Assembly (NCBI GenBank): GCA_034430175.1
Contig: DAOUFI010000015.1
Span: forward strand, 62,001-126,000
From: UBA6107 sp034430175
Lineage (GTDB): Bacteria > Chloroflexota > Anaerolineae > Anaerolineales > Anaerolineaceae
Length of the DNA: 64,000 nucleotides
Direction of reading: 5' to 3'
Shown here: positions 41,466 to 50,035 of the stretch, in pieces
How positions within the stretch are numbered: position 1 is the first letter of the stretch
Layout: the number at the start of each line of letters is the position of its first letter
Notes under the pieces: model-generated
What the model was told of the DNA's origin: nothing
What the model saw: the letters and a program-made list of their open reading frames with translations, nothing else
Database searches by the model: none
Program-made: the position numbers and the translations under genes

Positions 41466-42920
41466 TTACTTCAATAACTCTTCCAGAATCGCTTTCGCCT
41501 TTGAAGCATCCGCTTTACCCTGCATTTTCTTCATCACGGAGCCAACAAACCAGCCAATCAAACCCACCTTGCCGCCTTTATAAGCTGTCACTTCATTGGG
41601 GCTTTCAGCAAGTACCTGCTCGCAAACGCCACGGATCGCGCCATCATCGCTCACTTTGGCTAGACCCTCATCGGTCACAATTTGAGAAGGCGCTTTACCT
41701 GTTGCCTGTACTTTTTCAAGCAAGCTTTTGCCTGTAGTGATGTTAATCGTTCCGGCATCCACCAGCTTAATAATCTCCGCCAGGGCTTTTGGGGTCAACT
41801 TCATTTCTTCAGGATTCAGGCTCTGCTCATTGATCATACGTAAGACATCGTTCATCAACCAGTTCGAGACCTTCTTGGGATCACTGCCATATTCCCTGAC
41901 TGACGTCTCGTAATAATCCGAGAGCTTGCGTTCGGAGGTTAATATATCGGCGTCATACTCGGGCAAACCATATTGCTCCACAAAACGGGAGCGCCTTACC
42001 AGAGGCAGTTCAGGGAAATCTCTCAGGATGGCGTCACGCCATTCATCTGTCAAGCGGATGGGCAGCAAATCCGGTTCGCGAAAGTAGCGGTAATCTGCTT
42101 CTGTCTCTTTCGAACGCATCTTCTTGAGTGTTCCGGTATCCTCGTCCCATTCCAACGTCCACGCTTCGATACGATGTCCGGCTTCGACCTCGCGGATCTG
42201 GCGTTCGACTTCCTTGGCAATAGCGTCGCGGACAGCGTCGATGGAATTGACGTTCTTGATCTCAGTTTTGGGGTTCAGAATTGTTTCCCCCTTTACACGA
42301 ATTGAGACGTTGGCATCGCAGCGCAGGTGAGCTTTCTCCATGTCGGCTTCGGAAATACCCAACCAGCGCAGTAACTGGCGCAACCGGATCAGGTATTGTC
42401 CAGCTTCATCAGCGGTGCGCAAGTCAGGACCAGTCACCATCTCCACCAGTGGCACGCCGCAGCGGTTAAAATCGATGAAACGGCGGTTTCCTACGTTCTT
42501 GGTCTTGCCGGCATCCTCTTCGATGTGCAACTTCCAGATCGAAACTCGGCGGGTATATGGCATTTTATCCGGAGAAGCGGCTGCCGGGATGGGCAAGTCG
42601 AGATAGCCGCCCTTGCCCAGCGATTGATCGAATTGTGAAATCTGATACCCCTTGGGCAGGTCGGGATAAAAGTAATTCTTGCGGTCAAAGAAGGAAAGAG
42701 GACGAATCTCCGAGTGCATGGCATTGGCCAGCAGCACGGCCTTTTCAACAACACGTTTGTTCAACACGGGCAACACTCCGGGCAGGCCACAGCAGACCGG
42801 GCAAACGTTGGTATTGGGAGGGTCAAACCACGAATCCGCTTTGCATGAGCAAAATATTTTGGTGGTGGTATTGAGTTGGATGTGGGTTTCAAGCCCGATC
42901 ACTGCTTCATATTCAGTCAT
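41466..42920 (-). CDS. gatB: Asp-tRNA(Asn)/Glu-tRNA(Gln) amidotransferase subunit B
   Basis: The 484-residue GatB begins YEAVIGLETHIQLNTTTKIFC. It carries CSCKADSWFDPPNTNVCPVCCGLPG with the zinc-binding Cys, RKNYFYPDLPKGYQISQFDQ, RCDANVSI and a C-terminal YqeY domain ending in FVGSVMKKMQGKADASKA. It binds the misacylated tRNA and activates it with ATP. It is third in a gatC-gatA-gatB unit and is followed by a hairpin. The organism therefore makes Gln-tRNA and/or Asn-tRNA by the indirect route. Confidence 0.97.
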   Translation of the reverse strand: MTEYEAVIGLETHIQLNTTTKIFCSCKADSWFDPPNTNVCPVCCGLPGVLPVLNKRVVEKAVLLANAMHSEIRPLSFFDRKNYFYPDLPKGYQISQFDQSLGKGGYLDLPIPAAASPDKMPYTRRVSIWKLHIEEDAGKTKNVGNRRFIDFNRCGVPLVEMVTGPDLRTADEAGQYLIRLRQLLRWLGISEADMEKAHLRCDANVSIRVKGETILNPKTEIKNVNSIDAVRDAIAKEVERQIREVEAGHRIEAWTLEWDEDTGTLKKMRSKETEADYRYFREPDLLPIRLTDEWRDAILRDFPELPLVRRSRFVEQYGLPEYDADILTSERKLSDYYETSVREYGSDPKKVSNWLMNDVLRMINEQSLNPEEMKLTPKALAEIIKLVDAGTINITTGKSLLEKVQATGKAPSQIVTDEGLAKVSDDGAIRGVCEQVLAESPNEVTAYKGGKVGLIGWFVGSVMKKMQGKADASKAKAILEELLK

Positions 42921-42974
42921 GATTCCTCTACACTACTAATCGTTTCCAACGGTTACTGTCGTAACACGAAATAA

Positions 42975-44558
42975 TTATCTAAGCACACCCGGCAGCACTT
43001 TTCGCCATGCTTCATCAGAAGTTGCCTGCTCGTATGCGCGACCGATACGGAAGAGCTTGTCTTCGGTGTAATCGGCACCCAGTAATTGAATGCCAATGGG
43101 CAGGTTCGTTCCATCCAGCCCGCCTGGCAGCGAAATTCCGGGAACGCCAGCGTGGTTAGCAGGAACGGTCAATTGGTCGGCATACTGCATGAGCACCGAA
43201 TCGCCGTAGACCGCGTCCATGGCAAAGGCCGTGGTTGGTGTTGTAGGCGTCAGCAGGGCATCCAGGCGGTACTTCCCCTGCGGATCGAAGGCTTCTTCGA
43301 AGTCGCGGCGAATCATGGTGCGGACACGCAAGGCGCGCTGATAATACTGCTCGCTGTACTGGGCAGCGCTCACGTACATGCCCATCAGGATGCGTAATTT
43401 GGGTTGTAAGCCAAATCCCTCGTTGCGCGAGATCTTGTACATCTGCTTGAGGTCGGTATACTGCTTGCGCGTGCGCAGTCCGTACTTGACGCCGTCATAT
43501 CGGTGCAAATTGGAAGCGGCTTCCACGCGGCTGACCACAAAGTAAGCCGGAATGCCAAAGCGCGTGTTGGGCATGGGCACGTCTTCAACGATCTCCGCGC
43601 CAAGCGATGCCAAAACCTGGGCAGCTCGGCGTACGGCTTCTTCGATCTCTTTTGGCAGTGATTGTTGGTGAAATTCACCGGTCTTTAGGTCTGGGAAGGT
43701 GATACGGAAATAATCGGGTGAAAGTCCTATGCGCATTCCCTTGACGCCCTTTTCCAACCCGCTCATGTAATCGGCCACAGGGAGGACGGTTGCCGTGCTG
43801 TCGTGCTCATCAGCACCCGCGATCACCTGCAGCATGGCGGCTGCGTCGCTCACCGTGCGTGCCACCGGGCCTGGACAATCCAACGAGGAAGCAAACGCGA
43901 TCAACCCATAACGCGATACGCGTCCGTAAGTGGGTTTGACTCCGACCACTCCGCAAAACGCAGCCGGTTGACGGATCGATCCAGCGGTATCCGTCCCGAG
44001 CGACAATGGCGCCTCTCCGGCAGCCACCGATGCGGTACTGCCTCCCGAGGAACCGCCGGGAACCCGGCTCGTATCCCACGGGTTGCGCGTGGAAGGCTGG
44101 AAGGCGGAAGATTCCGTAGAGGATCCGTAAGTAAATTCATCCAGGTTGACCTTGCCGATCATCACCGCGCCGGCTTTTTGCATACGTTCCACTGGTGTGG
44201 CGGTGTATGGAGCGGTGAAATTTGCCAGTATTCGTGAAGCTGCGGTGGAGGGAGTGTTCTTGACGCAGAAAATATCTTTAACGGTAAATGGCACCCCCGC
44301 AAGTGGCCCAGGATCTTTACCGGCCGCCAGGTCAGCGTCCACAGCGCGAGCCTGTTCCAGTGCCAGATCATCGGTGAGTGTGATGAAGGAATGAACCTTC
44401 TGTTTGTCATCGTCGGTCACCACCTGATCGAGCGCACCGGGTCGTCCGTCCACCCGACCGATGCGCTGCAGGCAAGATTGCAAGATTTCCACAGCCGAGG
44501 TCTTTTTCTCGCGCAGGAGTTTGGTCATTTCAAGTGCTGAAAGGTCGCATAATTCCAT
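42975..44558 (-). CDS. gatA: Asp-tRNA(Asn)/Glu-tRNA(Gln) amidotransferase subunit A
   Basis: This is the amidase subunit, which releases ammonia from glutamine. The catalytic Lys is in GVPFTVKDIF, and the Ser pair in PGGSSGGSTASVAAGEAPL with SLGTDTAGSIRQPAAFCG. At 527 residues it is about 40 longer than usual. Much of the excess is an N-terminal insertion (RIGRVDGRPGALDQVVTDDD, about 32-51), plus a segment near 295-310. It is six bases downstream of gatC and 54 bases upstream of gatB. Confidence 0.96.
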   Translation of the reverse strand: MELCDLSALEMTKLLREKKTSAVEILQSCLQRIGRVDGRPGALDQVVTDDDKQKVHSFITLTDDLALEQARAVDADLAAGKDPGPLAGVPFTVKDIFCVKNTPSTAASRILANFTAPYTATPVERMQKAGAVMIGKVNLDEFTYGSSTESSAFQPSTRNPWDTSRVPGGSSGGSTASVAAGEAPLSLGTDTAGSIRQPAAFCGVVGVKPTYGRVSRYGLIAFASSLDCPGPVARTVSDAAAMLQVIAGADEHDSTATVLPVADYMSGLEKGVKGMRIGLSPDYFRITFPDLKTGEFHQQSLPKEIEEAVRRAAQVLASLGAEIVEDVPMPNTRFGIPAYFVVSRVEAASNLHRYDGVKYGLRTRKQYTDLKQMYKISRNEGFGLQPKLRILMGMYVSAAQYSEQYYQRALRVRTMIRRDFEEAFDPQGKYRLDALLTPTTPTTAFAMDAVYGDSVLMQYADQLTVPANHAGVPGISLPGGLDGTNLPIGIQLLGADYTEDKLFRIGRAYEQATSDEAWRKVLPGVLR

Positions 44559-44564
44559 AATGAT

Positions 44565-44885
44565 CTACTTCAACGTGGTATGGGGAATATCAGGGACAAC
44601 GATGTATCCATCTTCTAACTCGGGCGCCTGAGACAGGATATCCTTTACGTCTGGTGAAAGCTTCCACTCGTCAGCGCGTGGACTTGAACTCTGTTCGGGC
44701 GTGAAGGGAACCCCGTGCAGATTGGCTGGAACGGAGGGGTCGATGGGAATCGCTTCCAATTCATGGATGGATTTCAACTGGTTGTTCAATTGCTTGCGTA
44801 AGTATTCAGCCTGTGTATCGTCCAGTTCAAGAGCAGCCAGATCGACAAGGTGTTCAAAGATTTCCGGGGTTATTTGATCACTCAT
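44565..44885 (-). CDS. gatC: Asp-tRNA(Asn)/Glu-tRNA(Gln) amidotransferase subunit C
   Basis: The 106-residue subunit stabilises GatA-GatB. It shows HLVDLAALELDDTQAEYLRKQLNNQLKSIHEL and the C-terminal VKDILSQAPELEDGYIVVPDI, the two conserved ends of GatC. It is first in the operon. The ribosome binding site is weak (GGACC). The mRNA probably starts in the 43-base gap to the next gene or within it. Confidence 0.93.
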   Translation of the reverse strand: MSDQITPEIFEHLVDLAALELDDTQAEYLRKQLNNQLKSIHELEAIPIDPSVPANLHGVPFTPEQSSSPRADEWKLSPDVKDILSQAPELEDGYIVVPDIPHTTLK

Positions 44886-44928
44886 AGGGGTCCATTCAAT
44901 TGAATTTAATAAACAACTTGGTAAAACA

Positions 44929-45201
44929 TCACCTCACGATGGGAGTGGATGTTGGGATGGGTGTGCTGGAAGGATGCGGTGTGGGTGTGTTCCAGGGAGT
45001 AGGTGTCCATGTAGGTGGCATTCTTACCGGTGTGTACGTCGAGGTAGGGATATCGATGGTTGCCGGCAGCGTCGCGGGGGGTAATGGATTGACTGAGGAA
45101 GTGGGGTCGTTGAAGATCGTCATGACGATAATGATAACAATGACAGTCGCGATCAAAACAAGAACGGAAAGAACATCCCAAATCTTAATGTTCAACTTCA
45201 T
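44929..45201 (-). CDS. Small membrane protein with Thr-Pro-rich exported tail
   Basis: The 90-residue protein has one membrane helix (about 8-30) followed by about 55 residues rich in T and P (VRMPPTWTPTPWNTPTPHPS). It has no recognised domain. A strong AGGAGG seven bases before the ATG and a TTGACA/TATACT promoter show it is a real gene and not a low-complexity artefact. It lies upstream of gatC in the same direction and may be co-transcribed with gatCAB. The role is unknown; the tail resembles wall-spanning linkers. Confidence 0.7.
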   Translation of the reverse strand: MKLNIKIWDVLSVLVLIATVIVIIIVMTIFNDPTSSVNPLPPATLPATIDIPTSTYTPVRMPPTWTPTPWNTPTPHPSSTPIPTSTPIVR

Positions 45202-45249
45202 TTGCCAGCCTCCTCAGACCGGTTTTCCGCCAAATTTCGTCCTTTTGTG

Positions 45250-45277
45250 AGTATATCCGACTTTGAGTGCATGTCAA
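45250..45277 (-). promoter_or_regulatory. Promoter of the small membrane protein (and possibly gatCAB)
   Basis: Minus strand TTGACA (45277-45272), 16-base spacer, TATACT (45255-45250). Confidence 0.75.
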
Positions 45278-45297
45278 GCAGGTTGAATTAATGAAAG

Positions 45298-45326
45298 AGG
45301 CACAGAGTAATCAAACCTCTGTGCCT
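45298..45326 (-). terminator. Terminator of the triple-repeat protein gene
   Basis: A perfect ten-base-pair stem (AGGCACAGAG 45298-45307 with 45317-45326) has a nine-base loop. On the minus strand it is followed by CTTTCATT, a modest T tract. Confidence 0.7.
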
Positions 45327-45345
45327 GATCGATTCCAAGTAAATA

Positions 45346-46401
45346 TTAGTAGGTCGTATTGTTGTAAAACCAGTTATAGGCAAAGTAATAACCATTGGAA
45401 GTTTCCAGCCGGATGGCTATCTGCGCCCTTCCTACCAACGCGCCAGGGATATCATAGGTGGCACTGAAACTACCACCCGAACCCGTATCAACGGTTGCCA
45501 CCTGGATACCGCCAATGCCGTATGTGCCGTAATCACCCATGCGCACGTTGAAAGTCTGGTTAGCCGGGAAATTGTAAGCGTAGATGGTCACTTTTGAGTC
45601 TTTGACTACTGACGCGATGTAAATAATGGGTGTGCCGTAATATCCCGGTACCGGAGTCGCGCCAGCAGCCGGGGTGGCATTCGCGACCGGTGCGTCATTG
45701 TTGTAGAACCAGTTGTAGGCGTAGTACCCGGTTGGTCCATCAAGACGGATGGCGATTCGATCTCTTCCAGCCAATTCGGCCGGAATGGCGTAAGTAGCGT
45801 TGAATGATCCACCACTGTCAGAAGTGCTACCAACCACAATTCCATTTAATGCGTAAGTCCCATAATCGCCCATACGCACGGTGAACGATTGTCCGGCAGG
45901 CATGTTATGAGTTTGAATGGTGACCGAAGTTCCTGCGTCAACGGCGATAATACTAATTGTTGGATAACCGTAATATCCAGGTGGTGCCTGAGGCACTGCC
46001 GTTGGCACTTTTGACGGATCATTGACGAACCAATTGAAGCTGTAGAATCCATCTGGACTGTCCAGGCGAATTGCGATCCGGTCAGACCCAACCAGGTTAT
46101 CGGGAATATCATAGGTTTGGGTAAAATAGCTCCCGTTATTTGAATCATAAGTACCCACCACTGTCCCGCCGATCCCGAGTGAGCCGTAAGGTCCCATCCT
46201 CACAGTGAAGATCTTTCCCGGTGGGAAGTAAGCACCGGAAATCGTTACCGAGACATCCTTGTCCACTGAGATGATCCAGATTGTTGGAACAGGATACGCC
46301 TGACTCGGGTTGATGGTGATAGCCAACATGCCGATGGCAAGCATTAGGGAGAGAGAAATCGGCAACACGCGTCTCAAAGGGGAGTATCTCTTCTTTTCCA
46401 T
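45346..46401 (-). CDS. Secreted protein made of three tandem beta repeats
   Basis: A 351-residue protein with a signal peptide (about 1-35). Three repeats of about 85 residues follow. Each contains F-x-VRMG-x-YG, a G-G-x-x-V strand, GGSF-x-ATY-x-IP (or a variant), IAIRL and a final YNWF-Y/V-N. Repeats are joined by Pro/Ala/Thr linkers. No named domain is recognised. The strong IAIRL...YNWF conservation suggests a repeated binding unit for cell surface or carbohydrate. The ATG at 46401 is preferred to that at 46404 by distance from GGAGG. It follows the terminator of the NBR1-Ig lipoprotein gene. Confidence 0.75.
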   Translation of the reverse strand: MEKKRYSPLRRVLPISLSLMLAIGMLAITINPSQAYPVPTIWIISVDKDVSVTISGAYFPPGKIFTVRMGPYGSLGIGGTVVGTYDSNNGSYFTQTYDIPDNLVGSDRIAIRLDSPDGFYSFNWFVNDPSKVPTAVPQAPPGYYGYPTISIIAVDAGTSVTIQTHNMPAGQSFTVRMGDYGTYALNGIVVGSTSDSGGSFNATYAIPAELAGRDRIAIRLDGPTGYYAYNWFYNNDAPVANATPAAGATPVPGYYGTPIIYIASVVKDSKVTIYAYNFPANQTFNVRMGDYGTYGIGGIQVATVDTGSGGSFSATYDIPGALVGRAQIAIRLETSNGYYFAYNWFYNNTTY

Positions 46402-46453
46402 CATTCCTCCTTCCAAACAGGTGAGCAATATCAGTATAGCAATAACCAATCGT

Positions 46454-46481
46454 GAATAAAAGCCTGGTCCACGGACCAGGC
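46454..46481 (-). terminator. Terminator of the NBR1-Ig lipoprotein gene
   Basis: GCCTGGTCC (46462-46470) and GGACCAGGC (46473-46481) form a tight palindrome. On the minus strand TTTTATT follows. A possible TATACT -10 for the next gene lies just beyond. Confidence 0.8.
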
Positions 46482-46495
46482 AATTCAGGTTGATC

Positions 46496-46532
46496 CGCAG
46501 GCGGGAATGGCTTCGGCACCATTCCGCCTGCG
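46496..46532. repeat. Long imperfect inverted repeat
   Basis: A stem of 14 base pairs with one bulged G (arms 46496-46510 and 46519-46532) has an eight-base loop. It lies between the stop of the lipoprotein gene and its terminator. It may protect the 3' end of the mRNA or be a dispersed repeat. Only one copy is seen here. Confidence 0.6.
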
Positions 46533-46549
46533 ATTTCTAAGTACACGTT

Positions 46550-47731
46550 CTATGGATGAGTGATACGGATAGCCATCCATTGAGCGTAATCATTCGTCGA
46601 ATCACCATTGCTGGAGACTTTCAGGTAGAAGATCATGTCTTTTCCGTCCATCGCCGAAAGATCAATGTCCAGATGGATGGAACTGTCACCATACTTCTTT
46701 TCCCAGGTTCCCAGTGAGGTGACTGTATCGGTACCTTTTTCGCGCGCCAATACCTCAAATGTGACATTACATTTGTTCATCCCCGAAGAGCAAAGGAGCA
46801 AACCCATGATGTGATCGCCGTCGTGAACGGTAAAAGCCGGGTATTGCCCCTGGATCATCCCTGCGCTGCCTTTATCCGGAACAGTGATCAAAGTGCCTTC
46901 ATCGTCTACCTGCCCATTTTCTAAAATGGGAGCGTAAGTTCTCATGATGGATCCCTTGCGGAAGCTGAGTTCTGAACTGGGACAGGAAATGGCTCCGCTG
47001 CTCGTTTTCCATTCAGCTTTGCAATAGTTCTTGACGAAGTCATATACAGTATTGGCGTCTTTGGGATCCGGCAACTTAGAAACCTTGATCACCACCGTCA
47101 AGGGCGCGTTGTTGCCCACACCAAAGATCGTTCCGCTCCCGGAACGCAGCATCCATTTTCCGGTATAGCTATCCGGGTCACCCGGAGCGGTTAAGGTAAT
47201 TGAGATATCCACAGTCTCATTAGGGTGGATCGTTTTTGAGAGGTTTACGGCTGAAGGACCGTTCATTTGGGAACCACCGTAGAAGTACAACTGATAATCG
47301 GTCGTCCAGTTGCACGATCCAATATTACGGATGCGCCAGGTTTTGACAAATTTTTCACCTGCCATGAAAGCGGTGCCATCTTTTACAGTTACGTCTTCCA
47401 CAAAAGCAGCGGCATTACACGGGATAGGAACTGCCGTCTTGGTTGGTTGCAGGGTGGCAGTCGGGTTGGGTGTATTGGTCAGGGTGGGAAGAATTGGCGC
47501 CGTAGTATTCGTCGCGGTTGGTTCTGGGGTTGAGGTGATTACCACGTATAGTGGTCCTGAAGCAGTTTGCGTCAGTGACTGATTGACATAAGCCGCGACG
47601 GTCGCGGCTGCCATTGTTTGAACTTGTGCTTCAGTCGTATTTCCACCCGTCCCATTGGGAGCACAAGCGGAAAGTACGATCATCACTATTACCAAAATTG
47701 GAATCACTCTGTTATGTACTTTGTTATTCAT
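46550..47731 (-). CDS. Lipoprotein with NBR1-type Ig-like domain
   Basis: The 393-residue protein has signal lipobox LSAC (Cys about 23) and a Thr-Pro linker to about residue 100. An NBR1-like Ig domain follows (about 110-205): MAGEKFVKTWRIRNIGSCNW, then IHPNETVDISITLTAPGDPDSYTGKWMLRS. This domain, named from eukaryotic NBR1, is frequent in Chloroflexota surface lipoproteins. The C-terminal 185 residues are beta-rich with paired Cys (CSSGMNKCNVTFEV). AGGAGA precedes the ATG. A double hairpin follows the stop. The function is probably adhesion or ligand binding, which is inference. Confidence 0.82.
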   Translation of the reverse strand: MNNKVHNRVIPILVIVMIVLSACAPNGTGGNTTEAQVQTMAAATVAAYVNQSLTQTASGPLYVVITSTPEPTATNTTAPILPTLTNTPNPTATLQPTKTAVPIPCNAAAFVEDVTVKDGTAFMAGEKFVKTWRIRNIGSCNWTTDYQLYFYGGSQMNGPSAVNLSKTIHPNETVDISITLTAPGDPDSYTGKWMLRSGSGTIFGVGNNAPLTVVIKVSKLPDPKDANTVYDFVKNYCKAEWKTSSGAISCPSSELSFRKGSIMRTYAPILENGQVDDEGTLITVPDKGSAGMIQGQYPAFTVHDGDHIMGLLLCSSGMNKCNVTFEVLAREKGTDTVTSLGTWEKKYGDSSIHLDIDLSAMDGKDMIFYLKVSSNGDSTNDYAQWMAIRITHP

Positions 47732-47837
47732 TCGTTATCTCCTGTATCTATCTCTAAATTAGACGCTGAATCCAGTCGGTTTGTTCCATAGGGATAAGGT
47801 AAAATCGCAGGATATTCTTTTTAATTCGGCGGCTTTC

Positions 47838-48746
47838 ATGAGTGGAATTACAGTTTTTTCAGGACACCTAACTGCTCTTCTGGCAGCATTCCTCTGGGCT
47901 TTTTGCTCTGTCCTTTTCAAGGATCTGGGTCGATCAATCAAACCGGTGGAGTTGAATCTGCTAAAAGGTGTCGGCGCGATCGTTTTGCTCGCATTGACCA
48001 GCCTGTTATTGGGAGAGAAACTTTCCTCAATCTCCAGCCTGGCAATCATCCTCTTACTCATCAGCGGAGCTGTCGGAATTGGTTTTGGCGACACTATGTA
48101 TTTTGAAGCTATCAATCGTATCGGTCCCAACCGTTCATTACTGATGGCCACTCTGGCTCCCATCATCACTGCCATTCTCGCGTTGATCTTTCTTGGTGAA
48201 AAGATCGCTCCCCTTGCCTGGCTCGGGGTAGTGGTCACCTTGATTGGAATCCTTTTGGTCATCACACAAAAGCATGATCAGGAGACCGAAAATCTCAGAA
48301 ACGATCGATTAGGAATCCTCTTCGCGCTCCTTTTCGCGTTGGCTCAGGCATCCGGCGCTGTGATCTCGCGCTGGGCACTCACCCAAACCAGCATCACCCC
48401 TTTGCAAAGCTCGGTGGTCAGGATCTTCGCGGGCATCGTTTTTCTTGTCGTCTGGATTGCGTTTAGTCGCACCCGCCTTGGTGGATGGACAGAATCGTCA
48501 CCCAAGAGTAAAAATGCCTGGCTTAAGGTAATTCTGGTGGTACTACTGGGTGCGTATCTTCCATTATGGCTGCAACAGGTGGCCTTCAAGAATACCGAGG
48601 TGGGAATCGCGCAAACACTGTTAGCAACCGCGCCGATCTTCATTCTCCCCATCTCAGCACTGCAAAAAGAGAAGATCTCTCTCAGAGAGATCCTCGGTAT
48701 GGTGATTTCAGTCGTTGGAATTGCGATCCTGTTTCTTATCCATTAA
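47838..48746 (+). CDS. EamA/DMT-family transporter
   Basis: The 302-residue protein has ten membrane helices in two EamA repeats (LTALLAAFLWAFCSVLFKDL; GILFALLFALAQASGAVISRWAL; TAPIFILPISALQKEKISLREILG). It is a distant paralogue of the 14.4-kb gene. The start is placed at the ATG of MSGITVF. The frame is open to a TTG at 47781, but that codon precedes a likely -10 (TAAAAT near 47800). The substrate is unknown. Confidence 0.85.
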   Translation: MSGITVFSGHLTALLAAFLWAFCSVLFKDLGRSIKPVELNLLKGVGAIVLLALTSLLLGEKLSSISSLAIILLLISGAVGIGFGDTMYFEAINRIGPNRSLLMATLAPIITAILALIFLGEKIAPLAWLGVVVTLIGILLVITQKHDQETENLRNDRLGILFALLFALAQASGAVISRWALTQTSITPLQSSVVRIFAGIVFLVVWIAFSRTRLGGWTESSPKSKNAWLKVILVVLLGAYLPLWLQQVAFKNTEVGIAQTLLATAPIFILPISALQKEKISLREILGMVISVVGIAILFLIH

Positions 48747-48763
48747 ATCTGGCAACTAAGCAA

Positions 48764-50026
48764 TCATTTCAATTCCAGTTTCATCACCAGTTCCGCTCGC
48801 TTTGCCGTGTACGCATCAGTTGAGATTTCACCCGCTTTATATTGATCTTCAAGCGCAATGATCGCGTCAAGTATTTCGGTGCGTTGTGAAGCAAAGTCCT
48901 GTTTCATTGCCTCTTTTTTCCGTTTTCTTTGCTGCGTAATGATGATAATCATCACAACGATCAGTATTACACCTGAAACTCCGATGAACCAATTCAATAC
49001 TCTCGCCCTGTCTATGCAATGAATGATGACGCTCGTCTCATTTTTCTGAGGCAAACCATTGATAACCTTGGATGGTTTAGCCAGATTGCCTATCTCCTGG
49101 CTCATCAGCGGGTTTGAACAGGCAATTCTATCGTCAGTTCCTTGTACCATCACCATGATCGATTCCATATGCATTGGCAGCATAAACTCGAATTCCGAGT
49201 TGCCATCGAAGGGAAGGTCATACTCAAACATCACCTGGTGTACCATACCGGGATAGATCATTTGCCAATCACCAAATCCTGCCGCGGTTCTGCGTAATTC
49301 GTCGCCTTCGCTATTATCAATAAACGCCAGGGAACGAGTATCTGCGTTCAGCGGGAACATAATCACCGGGGAGTCACTTCCCGCCGGGGTAATGACCATT
49401 GAGGTGGGGTTATAAAAGAGCATGCTTTGCACGATATGGACTTTGTCTTTCTGCCCAAAAAAGATCGACACATGCATGCCTTCTCCCCGCAACATCGACG
49501 CGTCGGTGGTGGAATCAAACACCCAAATTTTTGTTTCCACCGTGCTCCCCGATTTATACTGACCGCCATCGATCGTCTCTGAACTGAACTTGATTCCATT
49601 ATGTGTAAATGTGGCAATATAGGTCCAAGCCGGGTTATAAGGGATAAGACTAAAATCGAAAGATTGGTCCGATTTTAAATGAGTCGAAAGGATTTCAAGT
49701 ACCTCATTCCCATTGTAGATAGTCATCAAGATTTGTGTGCCAAAATCAATATCCCCACCGGAGAAATTGATCAAATATCCGTGGATCGAAATAAATCCCT
49801 GCTGTTCTTCGTTCCTGGTTTTTACGTCACCAGTAGGTGTCAACACAGGTAACATTACTGGCAAGAAGTTCGCCATTCCAATAATTCGATCAGTCTGAAT
49901 TTCACTATTCCGGACGACAATTGGCGCGTTTCGAGCGTCAAGCTCACCCATCGTTTTCGGGAGCTCGTAGGGTATGAAGATGCCTGCGATTAGAAGGGAT
50001 AGAAATATCGTTGACTTACGAAGCAA
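48764..50026 (-). CDS. Exported beta-rich membrane protein with cytoplasmic coiled tail
   Basis: The 420-residue protein has a signal peptide (about 1-20) and an exported beta-rich domain (about 30-345) with GFISIHGYLINFSGGDIDFG. A membrane helix (about 350-373) is followed by a cytoplasmic helical tail (ILDAIIALEDQYKAGEISTDAYTAKRAELV). I recognise no named family. The start is TTG at 50026 with GAGG six bases upstream. It lies nine bases behind the zinc-ribbon membrane protein, so they are one operon. Together they mirror the single protein at 36180-37121. Confidence 0.65.
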   Translation of the reverse strand: MLRKSTIFLSLLIAGIFIPYELPKTMGELDARNAPIVVRNSEIQTDRIIGMANFLPVMLPVLTPTGDVKTRNEEQQGFISIHGYLINFSGGDIDFGTQILMTIYNGNEVLEILSTHLKSDQSFDFSLIPYNPAWTYIATFTHNGIKFSSETIDGGQYKSGSTVETKIWVFDSTTDASMLRGEGMHVSIFFGQKDKVHIVQSMLFYNPTSMVITPAGSDSPVIMFPLNADTRSLAFIDNSEGDELRRTAAGFGDWQMIYPGMVHQVMFEYDLPFDGNSEFEFMLPMHMESIMVMVQGTDDRIACSNPLMSQEIGNLAKPSKVINGLPQKNETSVIIHCIDRARVLNWFIGVSGVILIVVMIIIITQQRKRKKEAMKQDFASQRTEILDAIIALEDQYKAGEISTDAYTAKRAELVMKLELK

Positions 50027-50035
50027 GGCTCGCCT

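Noticed and set aside
44900..45250. 116-residue Gly/Val-rich plus-strand open frame opposite the TP-tail gene
   Set aside because: It is the reverse complement of a Thr-Pro tract, which always reads as Gly/Val. The minus-strand gene has a promoter and Shine-Dalgarno.
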